Shown in pieces: positions 15,703 through 22,907 of a stretch of 64,000 bases of DNA. This DNA is from Desulfarculus sp. (GTDB lineage: Bacteria; Desulfobacterota; Desulfarculia; Desulfarculales; Desulfarculaceae). The notes beneath the pieces are model-generated. The model searched no databases. It worked only from the letters and a program-made list of their open reading frames with translations, and was not told the origin of the DNA. The stretch's first letter is position 1; each line of letters starts with the position of its first letter. Location: positions 62,001-126,000 of the forward strand of contig QZKP01000020.1 in NCBI GenBank assembly GCA_003605055.1, in the 5' to 3' direction. A program made the translations under genes and the position numbers.

Positions 15703-15781
15703 CCCCCCAGGCGAGGCCCGGCGGCGGGGCTCTGGTTTCCGCCTCCTGGCGGGCGCAACCTGGTAATCAAAAGGAAGTCAA

Positions 15782-16693
15782 TTGGCGGCCAGCATCCCCC
15801 CCTCAACCCAACGCATGCCGGCCTGGCTGAAAAAACGCCTGCCCGCCGGCGGGTCGCCGGCCGGGGTGGCGCGGGGCCTGCGCCAGCGCGGCCTGCACAC
15901 CATCTGTGAACAGGGACGCTGCCCCAACCGGGGCGAGTGCTTCGCCCGGGGGGTGGCCACCCTGCTGGTCATGGGCCCCGCCTGCACCCGGAGCTGCGCC
16001 TTCTGCGCGGTTCAGCGCGGCCGCCCCGCCCCCCTGGACCCGGAGGAGCCGGCCCGGGTGGCGGCCCAGGTGGCGGTCATGGGCCTGCGCCTGGTGGTGA
16101 TCACCTCCGTGACCCGCGACGATCTGCCCGACGGCGGCGCGCTTCACCTGGCGGCCGTGACCCGGGCCGTGCAGCGGCGCTGCCCCGGCGTGGCGGTGGA
16201 GCTGTTGGTGCCGGACTTCCAGGGCTCGTCCGCGGCGCTGAAGACGGTGCTGGCGGCCGGGCCCCAGGTGCTGGCCCACAACCTGGAGACGGTGCCCCGG
16301 CTCTACCCCGCGGTGCGGCCCCAGGCCGACTACGGCCGCTCTCTGGAGCTGCTGCGCCGGGCGGCCCAGGAGGGCGGGGCCCTGGTCAAGTCCGGCCTGA
16401 TGCTGGGCCTGGGCGAGAGCCGGGCGGAGGTGGACCGGGCGCTGGTTGACCTGCGCCGGGCCGGCTGCGTGATTCTCACCCTGGGCCAGTATCTAGCGCC
16501 TTCACCGGCCCATCACCCGGTGGTAGAATACCTTCATCCCCAGGTGTTCGCGGCCCTCGGGCGCCGGGCCCTGGCCATGGGTTTTAAGGCGGTGGCCGCG
16601 GCGCCTCTGGTGCGCAGCTCCTATCTGGCCGAACACTATTATTGCCAAGGCCTGGGCGCGGGCCGCGGCGAAAGCGAGGTTGACCAGCCATGA
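15782..16693 (+). CDS. lipA: Lipoyl synthase (radical SAM)
   Basis: The 303-residue enzyme inserts two sulfur atoms into octanoyl groups on lipoyl-carrier proteins. Both Fe-S sites are present: the auxiliary cluster CEQGRCPNRGEC (Cys-x4-Cys-x5-Cys) and the radical-SAM motif CTRSCAFC. The auxiliary cluster's serine ligand is in VRSSYLAEHYY near the end. The start is a TTG at 15782 with AAGGAAG six bases upstream; the next ATG at 15812 lacks a site. No lipB, lplA or gcvH is nearby. The gene overlaps the following stress-protein gene by four bases (ATGA), so the two are coupled. Lipoylation in such anaerobes serves the glycine cleavage system or 2-oxoacid dehydrogenases. Confidence 0.95.
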   Translation: MAASIPPSTQRMPAWLKKRLPAGGSPAGVARGLRQRGLHTICEQGRCPNRGECFARGVATLLVMGPACTRSCAFCAVQRGRPAPLDPEEPARVAAQVAVMGLRLVVITSVTRDDLPDGGALHLAAVTRAVQRRCPGVAVELLVPDFQGSSAALKTVLAAGPQVLAHNLETVPRLYPAVRPQADYGRSLELLRRAAQEGGALVKSGLMLGLGESRAEVDRALVDLRRAGCVILTLGQYLAPSPAHHPVVEYLHPQVFAALGRRALAMGFKAVAAAPLVRSSYLAEHYYCQGLGAGRGESEVDQP

Positions 16694-17154
16694 AGCCGGT
16701 GAAGAAGGTATTGGTGGCCCTGGACATGTCCCAGCATTCCCCTGGCACCCTGGAGTGCGCGGCCTACTGGGCCCGGGCGGTGGGGGCCAGTATGGTGGTG
16801 GTCAGCGTGATAAACCAGCGCGACGTGGACGCCATCGAGACCGCCAGCCGCTACGTGGACGTGCCCCCGGTGGAAGCATACGTGGCCAAGCTCACCCAGG
16901 AGCGCAATGAGGCCATTGACCAGTGCGTGAGCCAGTCCGAGTGCCGGGGGCTACCCCTGGAGCGCCTGGTGCGGGTGGGGGTGCCGGCCAACGAGATACT
17001 CAAGGCCGTCGGCGAAACCGGCTGCGATCTGGTGGTGATCGGCTCCCTGGGCCGCGGCCACGTCAGCGGGGCCCTGTTCGGCTCCACGGCCCAGAAGGTG
17101 GTGCGGCGCTCGCCGGTGCAGGTGCTGGTGGTGCCCGCGGCCGCCCAGGCCTGA
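16690..17154 (+). CDS. Universal stress protein (UspA family)
   Basis: The 154-residue single-domain protein has the Usp fold, starting KKVLVALDMSQHSPGTLE and ending with the ATP-binding motif GSLGRGHVSGALFGSTAQKV (G-2x-G-9x-G-S/T pattern), then VQVLVVP. It should bind ATP and dimerise. It overlaps lipA by four bases. No output domain is visible, so its role in the cell cannot be stated beyond stress adaptation typical of the family. Confidence 0.92.
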   Translation: MKPVKKVLVALDMSQHSPGTLECAAYWARAVGASMVVVSVINQRDVDAIETASRYVDVPPVEAYVAKLTQERNEAIDQCVSQSECRGLPLERLVRVGVPANEILKAVGETGCDLVVIGSLGRGHVSGALFGSTAQKVVRRSPVQVLVVPAAAQA

Positions 17155-17163
17155 GCCCCGCCC

Positions 17164-17198
17164 AAAAAACCAGAAGTCAGGCCGCGCCTGGCTTCTGG
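17164..17198 (-). terminator. Strong intrinsic terminator between convergent units
   Basis: A 13-bp stem (arms 17170-17182 and 17186-17198, one G-T type mismatch, 3-base loop) is followed on the minus strand by six T residues (17169-17164). It would end transcription of the cytidylate-kinase-like pair. Read on the plus strand, the hairpin lies 15 bases after the stress-protein gene but lacks a T run. The gap from 17199 to 17367 shows no gene. Confidence 0.75.
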
Positions 17199-17367
17199 TC
17201 CGCCCCGCCCGCTCCGGCCGGCGGGGGGTAAGCATTGGCATTTTACCCCCCGGCCCGGCACGGCCAGAATGGCGCGGGCGAGTCGTCCCGCAAGTGAGCC
17301 CCGCCGGCGACACGGCCCGCGGGGCTCAGGCGAAGCCGGCCCCCCGGCCTCCCCGACATATTCGGCC

Positions 17368-18012
17368 CTAGTCCCAGATGGGCTTGGCCGTGTGGTCCAC
17401 CTGTTGCAGCACCAGGTCGCAGATCTGGTCCCGGGCCGCCTCCAGGGGGATCAGGCTGGTGTTGAGCGCCATGTGGTACAGGCTGGGGTTGTTGGGGTCG
17501 CCCTGGTAGAAGTTGCGCAGGAAGCGCTCGCGCTTGCGCGTCTCGCGGTTCACCACCGCCTCGGCCTTGTCCTGCTCCAGGTTGTAGCGCCGCTGCAGGA
17601 ATTTGATGCGGTCGGCGTACTCAGCCACCAAGAGCACCCGCACCGCTTCGGGGTGCTCGGCCAGGATGAACTGACTGCCCCGGCCCAGAATGACCACGTT
17701 GTTCGCCTGGGCCAGATCCTCGATGACCTTGGTCAGGAAGGCGGCGTAGCGCCGCTCGTCGAAGTCCTGCCCGCTGTCGCCCAGGTGGCGGTCAATGAAG
17801 CTGGAGGGCACCAGCGTGGAGAGAAAGCGCATCAGGCGGCCGCCGGCTTCGCGCTCCACGCCCTCCACCCAGCGCAGCGAAACGTTGGCCTCCTCGGCCA
17901 CCTTCTGCAGCAGGCCCTCGTCCACGAACTGGTAGCCCAGGCTCTCGGCCACCATGCCGCCCAGGGTCTTGCCGCCCGCCCCGAATTGCCTTGAGATGCT
18001 CAGGATCGCCAT
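17368..18012 (-). CDS. Cytidylate-kinase-like family protein (AAA_26), downstream copy
   Basis: This 214-residue P-loop-like protein begins MAILSISRQFGAGGKTLG, with the nucleotide-binding loop in the RQFGAGGKT segment. It continues with NVVILGRGSQFIL (near residue 105) and VLLVAEYADRIKFLQ, as in the cytidylate-kinase-like family. It has the paralogue-typical ending YHMALNTSLIPLEAARDQI. It is about 50% similar to the neighbouring gene by eye, so the pair arose by tandem duplication. Members occur widely in anaerobes beside true cmk and their substrate is not established. The ATG has GGAGGTCACCCCC upstream and sits 15 bases after its twin. Confidence 0.85.
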   Translation of the reverse strand: MAILSISRQFGAGGKTLGGMVAESLGYQFVDEGLLQKVAEEANVSLRWVEGVEREAGGRLMRFLSTLVPSSFIDRHLGDSGQDFDERRYAAFLTKVIEDLAQANNVVILGRGSQFILAEHPEAVRVLLVAEYADRIKFLQRRYNLEQDKAEAVVNRETRKRERFLRNFYQGDPNNPSLYHMALNTSLIPLEAARDQICDLVLQQVDHTAKPIWD

Positions 18013-18027
18013 GGGGGTGACCTCCGC

Positions 18028-18639
18028 CTATCCTTCCAGCCGCTGGACCAGCCGGCAGACCTGGCTGGTAGCGCTCTGCAAGGGCATCAAGCTGGTGTTA
18101 AGGGCCAGGTGGTAGAGGCTGGCCTCGTCAGGTTCGCCGGGATAGAAGTTGTTCAGGAAGCGGGCCCGCTTCTTGTCCGCATCGTTTATCAGGCGGACCG
18201 CCTGCTGCTGCTCCATGCCGTAGTTGCGGACCATGAAGTCAATGCGGTCCTTCATCTTGGCCACCAGGAGGATGCGCACCGTGCCTGGGCGGTGGCGCAG
18301 GATGAACTGGCTGCCCCGGCCCAGCAGCACCACCTTGCCCCCATCGGCCAGTCCCTGGATGACCCGGGTGAGGGCCTCGATGTGCTGCTTTTCGTCCCAC
18401 TGGGAGGACCCAGTCCAGCGGTCCATGAAGTTGCTGGGGGCCAGGTTGGTCAACAGGTCCACCACCAGGGACTGGTAATGGGAGGGCTCGGGTTCCTTGC
18501 CCGCGGCGCGCATGGCCTCCTCGGCCATGGTGTCCAACTGGGTTTCGAACAGGAAGCGGTAGCCCAGCTCCTGGGCCACCTTTTCGCCCAGGGTCTTGCC
18601 GCCGGCGCCGAACTGCCTTGAAATGCTCACCACTGCCAT
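18028..18639 (-). CDS. Cytidylate-kinase-like family protein (AAA_26), upstream copy
   Basis: The 203-residue protein shares its plan with the next gene: MAVVSISRQFGAGGKTLG at the start, GGKVVLLGRGSQFILRHRPG in the middle and YHLALNTSLMPLQSATSQV near the end. The two differ most in the central helical lid (residues about 40-95), where substrate selectivity usually lies. They therefore may phosphorylate different substrates or form a heterodimer. AGCGATC weakly precedes the ATG. A sigma-70 type promoter lies about 75 bases upstream. Confidence 0.85.
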   Translation of the reverse strand: MAVVSISRQFGAGGKTLGEKVAQELGYRFLFETQLDTMAEEAMRAAGKEPEPSHYQSLVVDLLTNLAPSNFMDRWTGSSQWDEKQHIEALTRVIQGLADGGKVVLLGRGSQFILRHRPGTVRILLVAKMKDRIDFMVRNYGMEQQQAVRLINDADKKRARFLNNFYPGEPDEASLYHLALNTSLMPLQSATSQVCRLVQRLEG

Positions 18640-18712
18640 AGATCGCTCCCCGCCTGATGCCTCCCTCGCCCTGCCCCTTGGCCCCTATCGGCCGGCTATG
18701 CCGGGTAGATAC

Positions 18713-18742
18713 ATCATAAAATAAACCAGCCCCCGATGGCAA
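18713..18742 (-). promoter_or_regulatory. Promoter of the cytidylate-kinase-like pair
   Basis: On the minus strand TTGCCA (18742-18737) and TATGAT (18718-18713) are spaced by 18 bases. The predicted start is about 65-70 bases upstream of the first coding ATG. Confidence 0.55.
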
Positions 18743-18770
18743 TTGGACCCCGGGGGCCCGGGCGACCAGG

Positions 18771-19652
18771 CTAGCGCAATCCCAGGCGCTCCCCCTTCCG
18801 CCACAGCCGGCCCTGCTCCTCCAGGCGCTCCAGGTGTTTTTTCATGATGGCCCACTCGGAGAAATAGAAGAAGTCCCGCGGCTCCCGGGGCCGGCCGTAA
18901 ACGATCCAGGCCTGGATGATCTCCTCCTTGGTGCGGGGCTGTTGCAGCAGCTCCAGCAGCCGGGCCTCCCGCTGCTGGATAACGCCCAGATACTGTTCCC
19001 AGAGATGGGCGGGCGCATCGGTGAACACGCCGGTCTCGTGGCCGGCCAGCCAGGCGCGGGCCGGCGTGCGGCGCAGGCGCTCAACGGAGGCGATGGTTTG
19101 GGGGATGCTGGAGAGCAGGTCGCCGTACCAGGGACCGAAGCTGGAGAGGTCGTAGTCGGCCAGGAACAAGACCTGGGGCTCGCGGAACAAAAAGGCCAGG
19201 GAGCCGGGGGTGTGGCCGGGCACGGCCATCACCTCCACGCTGACCGGGCCCAGCTGAAGCACCTGGCCATCGGCCAGGAAGCCGGCCGGCCGGCGGGGAC
19301 GGTAGTGGAACTGCTGGGTCATGATGCCCCGCCACTGGTCCCGGAAGGGCCCCTGCATATCGTACCAATCCAGGAACACCTCCAGGTCCCCCAGGGGTGG
19401 CGCGTCCTGGGCCGAGACCCACAGGGGCAGGTCCTCGAACAGGTCCAGGTGGGTGATGTGGTCCTCGTGCCAGTGGCTGAGCCACACCGCCTGGACGCCT
19501 TCCTCCCGGCGCAGCCTCAGCAGGCGCTCCCGGTCCGAGGCGGGGTCTATGAGCACGCCGGCGCCTTCTATATATATGGAGTGGCAGGAGGGGTATTTGC
19601 CTCGGTTCGGGCCGGGCAGGAAGCGTACCGGGCCAAAGCTGCATTCGTTCAT
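18771..19652 (-). CDS. Metallo-beta-lactamase-fold hydrolase with C-terminal winged-helix part
   Basis: The 293-residue protein has the metal-binding signature LSHWHEDHITHLDLF (HxHxDH, near residue 75), then VPGHTPGSLAFLF, FLADYDLSSFG and the late His in AGHETGVF. The last 70 residues (QPRTKEEIIQAW, EWAIMKKHLERLEEQGRLWR) form the winged-helix tail found in lactonase-like and LACTB2-type members. It hydrolyses an unknown ester, thioester or nucleic-acid substrate at a two-metal site. The ATG at 19652 (MNECSFGPVRF) is preferred because GGAG lies 8-10 bases upstream; a longer in-frame start at 19763 has no site. It is divergent from rarD. Confidence 0.85.
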   Translation of the reverse strand: MNECSFGPVRFLPGPNRGKYPSCHSIYIEGAGVLIDPASDRERLLRLRREEGVQAVWLSHWHEDHITHLDLFEDLPLWVSAQDAPPLGDLEVFLDWYDMQGPFRDQWRGIMTQQFHYRPRRPAGFLADGQVLQLGPVSVEVMAVPGHTPGSLAFLFREPQVLFLADYDLSSFGPWYGDLLSSIPQTIASVERLRRTPARAWLAGHETGVFTDAPAHLWEQYLGVIQQREARLLELLQQPRTKEEIIQAWIVYGRPREPRDFFYFSEWAIMKKHLERLEEQGRLWRKGERLGLR

Positions 19653-19748
19653 GTGTGGCTCCGCGGCGGAGGCTGGCTGGTCATGGGCTCCGGCCTGCGG
19701 CCGGCCATCAATATTTAGCATTATCCGGGGCGATTTTTGAGCTTTTTG

Positions 19749-19777
19749 TTGGGGACGGAGCATCCTTGGGTTATATT
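19749..19777 (+). promoter_or_regulatory. Candidate promoter of rarD
   Basis: TTGGGG (19749-19754) and TATATT (19772-19777) are spaced by 17 bases, 40 bases ahead of the proposed TTG start. The -35 half is poor. Confidence 0.35.
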
Positions 19778-19816
19778 TTGACCTTTAGCCAGCCCCAGAG
19801 AGAGCGCAAAGCCGTC

Positions 19817-20707
19817 TTGTCCACGGAGCATCTGCAGCGCACCGGCATCCTCTACGCCTTGGCCGCCTTCACTTTCTGGGGTTTGACGCCGTTCTACTTC
19901 AAGGCGGTGGCCCAGGTGCCGCCCCTGGAGCTGTTGGCCCATCGGGTGTTGTGGTCCCTGCCCCTGCTGGCCCTGCTCATCACCCTGGGCCGGCAGTGGG
20001 GGGCCATGCGCCGGGCCCTGGCCTCGCGCCGGCTCTGGGCCCTGCTGTTCTTCACCGCCGCCCTGGTGACCTGCAACTGGTTCGTGTTCATCTACGCCAT
20101 GGTCAGCGGACGGATCCTACAGGCCTCCCTGGGCTACTACGTCAACCCCCTGGTGAACGTGCTCCTGGGCCTGATCTTCCTGCAGGAGCGGCTGCGGCCC
20201 TGGCAGGTTGTAGCCGTGCTGCTGGCCGCGGCCGGCACTCTGAACCTGGCCCTGGCCCAAGGCCAGCTGCCCTGGATATCCCTGAGCCTGGCCTTCTCCT
20301 TCGGCACCTACGGCCTGCTGCGCAAGACCATGCGGATCGAGTCCCTCAACGGGCTGTTCGTGGAGACCTGCCTCATGACCCCGGCCGCCCTGGCCTATGT
20401 CTTTTGGCTGGCCAGCCAGGGGGCCGGCGCCTTCGGGGCGGGAGGGGCGCAGATAACCCTGCTGTTGGCCCTGGCCGGGATGGTCACCGCCCTGCCCCTG
20501 GTCTGGTTCACCAGCGCCGCCCGCCGCCTGCCCTACACCACCATCGGGCTGTTGCAGTACCTGGCCCCCAGCATACAGTTCGTGCTGGCCATCTTCGTCT
20601 ATGACGAGACCTTCACCCGGGCCCACCTGATCACCTTTGGCTGCATCTGGGCCGGACTGGCCCTGTACATGGCCGACCTCTACCGCGGCCGGACGGCCGG
20701 CCCCTAA
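19817..20707 (+). CDS. rarD: RarD-type EamA-family transporter
   Basis: A ten-helix drug/metabolite-type permease beginning LSTEHLQRTGILYALAAFTFWGL, with the RarD-specific FTFWGLTPFYFKAV, LLAHRVLWSLPLL, NWFVFIYAMVSGRILQASLGYYVNPL and TTIGLLQYLAPSIQFVLAIFVY. The start is placed at TTG 19817, giving 296 residues, which is the family's usual length. Longer in-frame starts have non-homologous tails, and only weak ribosome-site sequence (AGAGAG) is seen. RarD proteins were named for chloramphenicol sensitivity, and a physiological substrate is not certain. It is a single gene, followed 80 bases later by an alpha/beta hydrolase on the same strand. Confidence 0.85.
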   Translation: MSTEHLQRTGILYALAAFTFWGLTPFYFKAVAQVPPLELLAHRVLWSLPLLALLITLGRQWGAMRRALASRRLWALLFFTAALVTCNWFVFIYAMVSGRILQASLGYYVNPLVNVLLGLIFLQERLRPWQVVAVLLAAAGTLNLALAQGQLPWISLSLAFSFGTYGLLRKTMRIESLNGLFVETCLMTPAALAYVFWLASQGAGAFGAGGAQITLLLALAGMVTALPLVWFTSAARRLPYTTIGLLQYLAPSIQFVLAIFVYDETFTRAHLITFGCIWAGLALYMADLYRGRTAGP

Positions 20708-20787
20708 AAAGCTCCGGCCAAAGGACGCCCCCGGGGATACAATGACGCCGGGCCTGGCTCAACCCTGGAGACGGGAAGGAGGAAAGC

Positions 20788-21642
20788 ATGCCCCAACCAG
20801 AGATGCTTCGCTGCCGGGGGGACGGCGTGGTCATTCAACTGGCCTCCTGGCCGGGCGGGGAGCCGCCGGTGCTGGCCCTGCACGGCCTGACCGCCAACTG
20901 CCGCTGCTGGGACACCATCGCCGCCGCCGTCTCCCCGGCCCGCCGCCTGCTGGCCGTGGACCTGCGCGGCCGCGGCCGCTCGGACAAGCCGGCCCACGGC
21001 TACTCCCTGGAGCAGCACGTGCGCGACCTGGAGGCGGTGCTGAACCAGCTGGGCGCGGGCCGCGTGGCCCTGCTGGGCCATTCCCTGGGCGCCTACATCG
21101 CCCTGGCCCTGGCCGCCCATTGGCCGGAGGCGGTGGAGCGGCTCATCCTCCTGGACGGCGGAGGCCAGCTCACGCCGGAGCAATGGGGCAAGGTCACCGC
21201 GGGCATAAAGCCCTCCCTGGACCGGCTGGGGCTGGTCTTCCCCAGCTTCGAGGCCTACCGGGAGCACGTGCAGCAGGCCCCCTTCCTGCGGCCTTGGAGC
21301 CAGGCCTTGGAAGAGTACTTCCGTTACGAGTGCGAGGAGGTCGAGGGCGGGGTGCGCTCGCGCATCCGGCAGGAAAACATCGCCGAGGAGCGGGTCAGCC
21401 TGCTGGGCAGCGACACCTCGGTGTACTACCGGGACATCAAATGTCCGGTGCTGGTGCTGCGGGCTACCCGGGGCATGCTGGCCGAGGACGACTTGGTGCT
21501 GCCGGCCGAGGCCGCCGCCCGCCTGCAGCGCGACCTGCCCACGGCCCAGGTGAAGGACCTGGCGGGCCTGAACCACTTTTCCATCCTGTTCCAGCCCGAC
21601 CAGGCCCGGGACCAGGCCCTCAGGGAGTTCCTGGCCGGCTAA
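20788..21642 (+). CDS. Alpha/beta-fold hydrolase
   Basis: The 284-residue cytoplasmic hydrolase has the oxyanion region LALHGLTANCRCWD, the nucleophile elbow LLGHSLGAY (Ser near residue 99), an acid in the segment KCPVLVLRATRGMLAEDD, and the catalytic His in LAGLNHFSILF. These place it in the general esterase, lactonase or C-C hydrolase group. The substrate cannot be assigned. The ribosome site GGAAGGAGG precedes the ATG at a distance of 6 bases. The next gene, a GntR/FadR regulator, may control the large catabolic operon that faces it. Confidence 0.88.
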   Translation: MPQPEMLRCRGDGVVIQLASWPGGEPPVLALHGLTANCRCWDTIAAAVSPARRLLAVDLRGRGRSDKPAHGYSLEQHVRDLEAVLNQLGAGRVALLGHSLGAYIALALAAHWPEAVERLILLDGGGQLTPEQWGKVTAGIKPSLDRLGLVFPSFEAYREHVQQAPFLRPWSQALEEYFRYECEEVEGGVRSRIRQENIAEERVSLLGSDTSVYYRDIKCPVLVLRATRGMLAEDDLVLPAEAAARLQRDLPTAQVKDLAGLNHFSILFQPDQARDQALREFLAG

Positions 21643-21688
21643 ACCCCTGGAAAACAGGACCTCCTCCGCGGCGGAATAGAAGTATTGC

Positions 21689-21732
21689 TTGACCATCTGT
21701 GGATCTAATGATTTAACATAATAAATTTATTA
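21689..21732 (+). promoter_or_regulatory. AT-rich regulator promoter with a perfect 14-bp palindrome
   Basis: TTGACC (21689-21694) with TTTAAC (21712-21717, 17-base spacing) is a plausible promoter. Just downstream, TAATAAATTTATTA (21719-21732) is a perfect 14-bp palindrome ending 10 bases before the GntR-type gene. It is a likely operator for autoregulation; the protein-site match is inference. Confidence 0.45.
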
Positions 21733-21742
21733 AACCGCTAAC

Positions 21743-22480
21743 TTGCTGGCGTGCCATTTGAAGCCCCGCATCGTAAAAAAGAAGGTTCCGGATTCGGTGC
21801 TGGCCGAGATACGCCGCATGATCATCAGCGGCGAGTTCAAGGAAGGCGACAAGCTGCCCAACCAGAACGAGTTCGCCGCCCAACTGGGAGTAAGCCGCCC
21901 CTCCCTGCGCGAGGCCCTGCAGACCCTCACCCAGTTGGGGGCCATAGAGCAGCGGCCCGGAGTGGGCACCATCCTGGTGGCCCGCTCGCCGGCCCTGCTG
22001 GCCGGCAACCTGGAGCTGCCCTTGATATCCGACACCGAGGCCACCCTGCAGTTGGTGGAGGCCCGGCGGGTCATCGAGATGGGCATGGTCTCCCTGGCCG
22101 TGACGCGGGCCAGCCAGGAGGAGCTGGCCGCCATCGGGCAGGTGCTCAAGGAGATGGAGCGGGCGGCGGAGCGGGGCGACGTGGAGACCTACTGCACCAA
22201 GGACCTGATCTATCACCATCTGATCGCCCAGGCGGCGCACAACCGCTTCCTCTCCAGCCTGTTCCAAAACATCCGCCAGCCCTTTGAGCAGTTTCTCACC
22301 GACGCCTTCAGCGCCATACCCCACCGCATGCAGCGCTCCCTGGTGGAGCACCGCAAGATCTACGAGGCCATGAAGACCCGCGACCCCGGTCAGGCCCTGG
22401 CGGCCATGAACGCCCACCTGGACATGATCGAGCAGGCCATGGAGGTCTTTTACCGGCAGCAGAAGGCGCCAGAGGAGTAG
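21743..22480 (+). CDS. GntR/FadR-family transcriptional regulator
   Basis: The 245-residue regulator has an N-terminal winged helix (DSVLAEIRRMIISGEFKEGDKLPNQNEFAAQLGVSRPSLREAL pattern, residues about 17-60, with the GntR hallmark GVSRPSLREAL) and a C-terminal all-helical FCD domain. The FCD domain has Asp/His metal-ligand candidates in DLIYHHLIAQAAHN and EHRKIYEAM. FCD regulators respond to carboxylic acids. The start is a TTG (21743 or 21758) with no clear ribosome site, which may indicate a leaderless or weakly translated message. It is convergent with the liv-aor operon, so that operon is its most likely target besides itself. Confidence 0.88.
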   Translation: MLACHLKPRIVKKKVPDSVLAEIRRMIISGEFKEGDKLPNQNEFAAQLGVSRPSLREALQTLTQLGAIEQRPGVGTILVARSPALLAGNLELPLISDTEATLQLVEARRVIEMGMVSLAVTRASQEELAAIGQVLKEMERAAERGDVETYCTKDLIYHHLIAQAAHNRFLSSLFQNIRQPFEQFLTDAFSAIPHRMQRSLVEHRKIYEAMKTRDPGQALAAMNAHLDMIEQAMEVFYRQQKAPEE

Positions 22481-22507
22481 GGCCGCGCTCCGCGCGCGGG
22501 CAAAGGC

Positions 22508-22532
22508 AAGCCCGGCCCTTTGGGCCGGGCTT
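22508..22532. terminator. Bidirectional terminator between regulator and MoaD-like gene
   Basis: AAGCCCGGCCC (22508-22518) and GGGCCGGGCTT (22522-22532) form a perfect 11-bp stem with a TTT loop. A short T/A-rich flank on either side lets it serve both convergent units. Confidence 0.7.
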
Positions 22533-22573
22533 TGCATTGTCCCCCGGCCGCGGGGCCCGGGGCGGGGCGGCTC

Positions 22574-22819
22574 TCAGCCGCCGAAGTAAGGATGCACCCA
22601 GCGGATGTCGTCGCCCTCCTGGAGCTCGGTCTGGTCGTAGGCCGGCTCGCGGATGATGCGGCCGTTGAGCACGAAGACGATGTGGTCCTGGCCGGTCTTG
22701 GCCTTGATGGCCTTGATCATGGGCTCCTCCGCCAGGCGCTGGCGGATCAGCTCCACCACCGCGCGGAACTTGGTCCCGGGCGGAAACTGATGCTCCCTGC
22801 ACATGATCTGCACGTTCAT
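22574..22819 (-). CDS. MoaD/ThiS-type ubiquitin-like sulfur carrier
   Basis: This 81-residue beta-grasp protein starts MNVQIMCREHQFPPGTKF and ends with GDDIRWVHPYFGG. The C-terminal Gly-Gly is the site that MoeB/ThiF enzymes adenylate and convert to a thiocarboxylate. It is the last gene of the liv-VOC-aor operon, 88 bases after the aldehyde oxidoreductase gene. That pairing supports a role in making the dithiolene of the tungsten or molybdenum pterin used by that enzyme. The MoeB-like protein at 34449 is a possible activating partner. GAGGA precedes the ATG. Confidence 0.88.
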   Translation of the reverse strand: MNVQIMCREHQFPPGTKFRAVVELIRQRLAEEPMIKAIKAKTGQDHIVFVLNGRIIREPAYDQTELQEGDDIRWVHPYFGG

Positions 22820-22907
22820 GACCGCGGGTCCTCATTATGCGGGCGGCCGGCCCGTGAGGGGCCGGCCGCGTTTGATTGCAGGCGAACACCCTCGCCTGGA
22901 TTTTATT

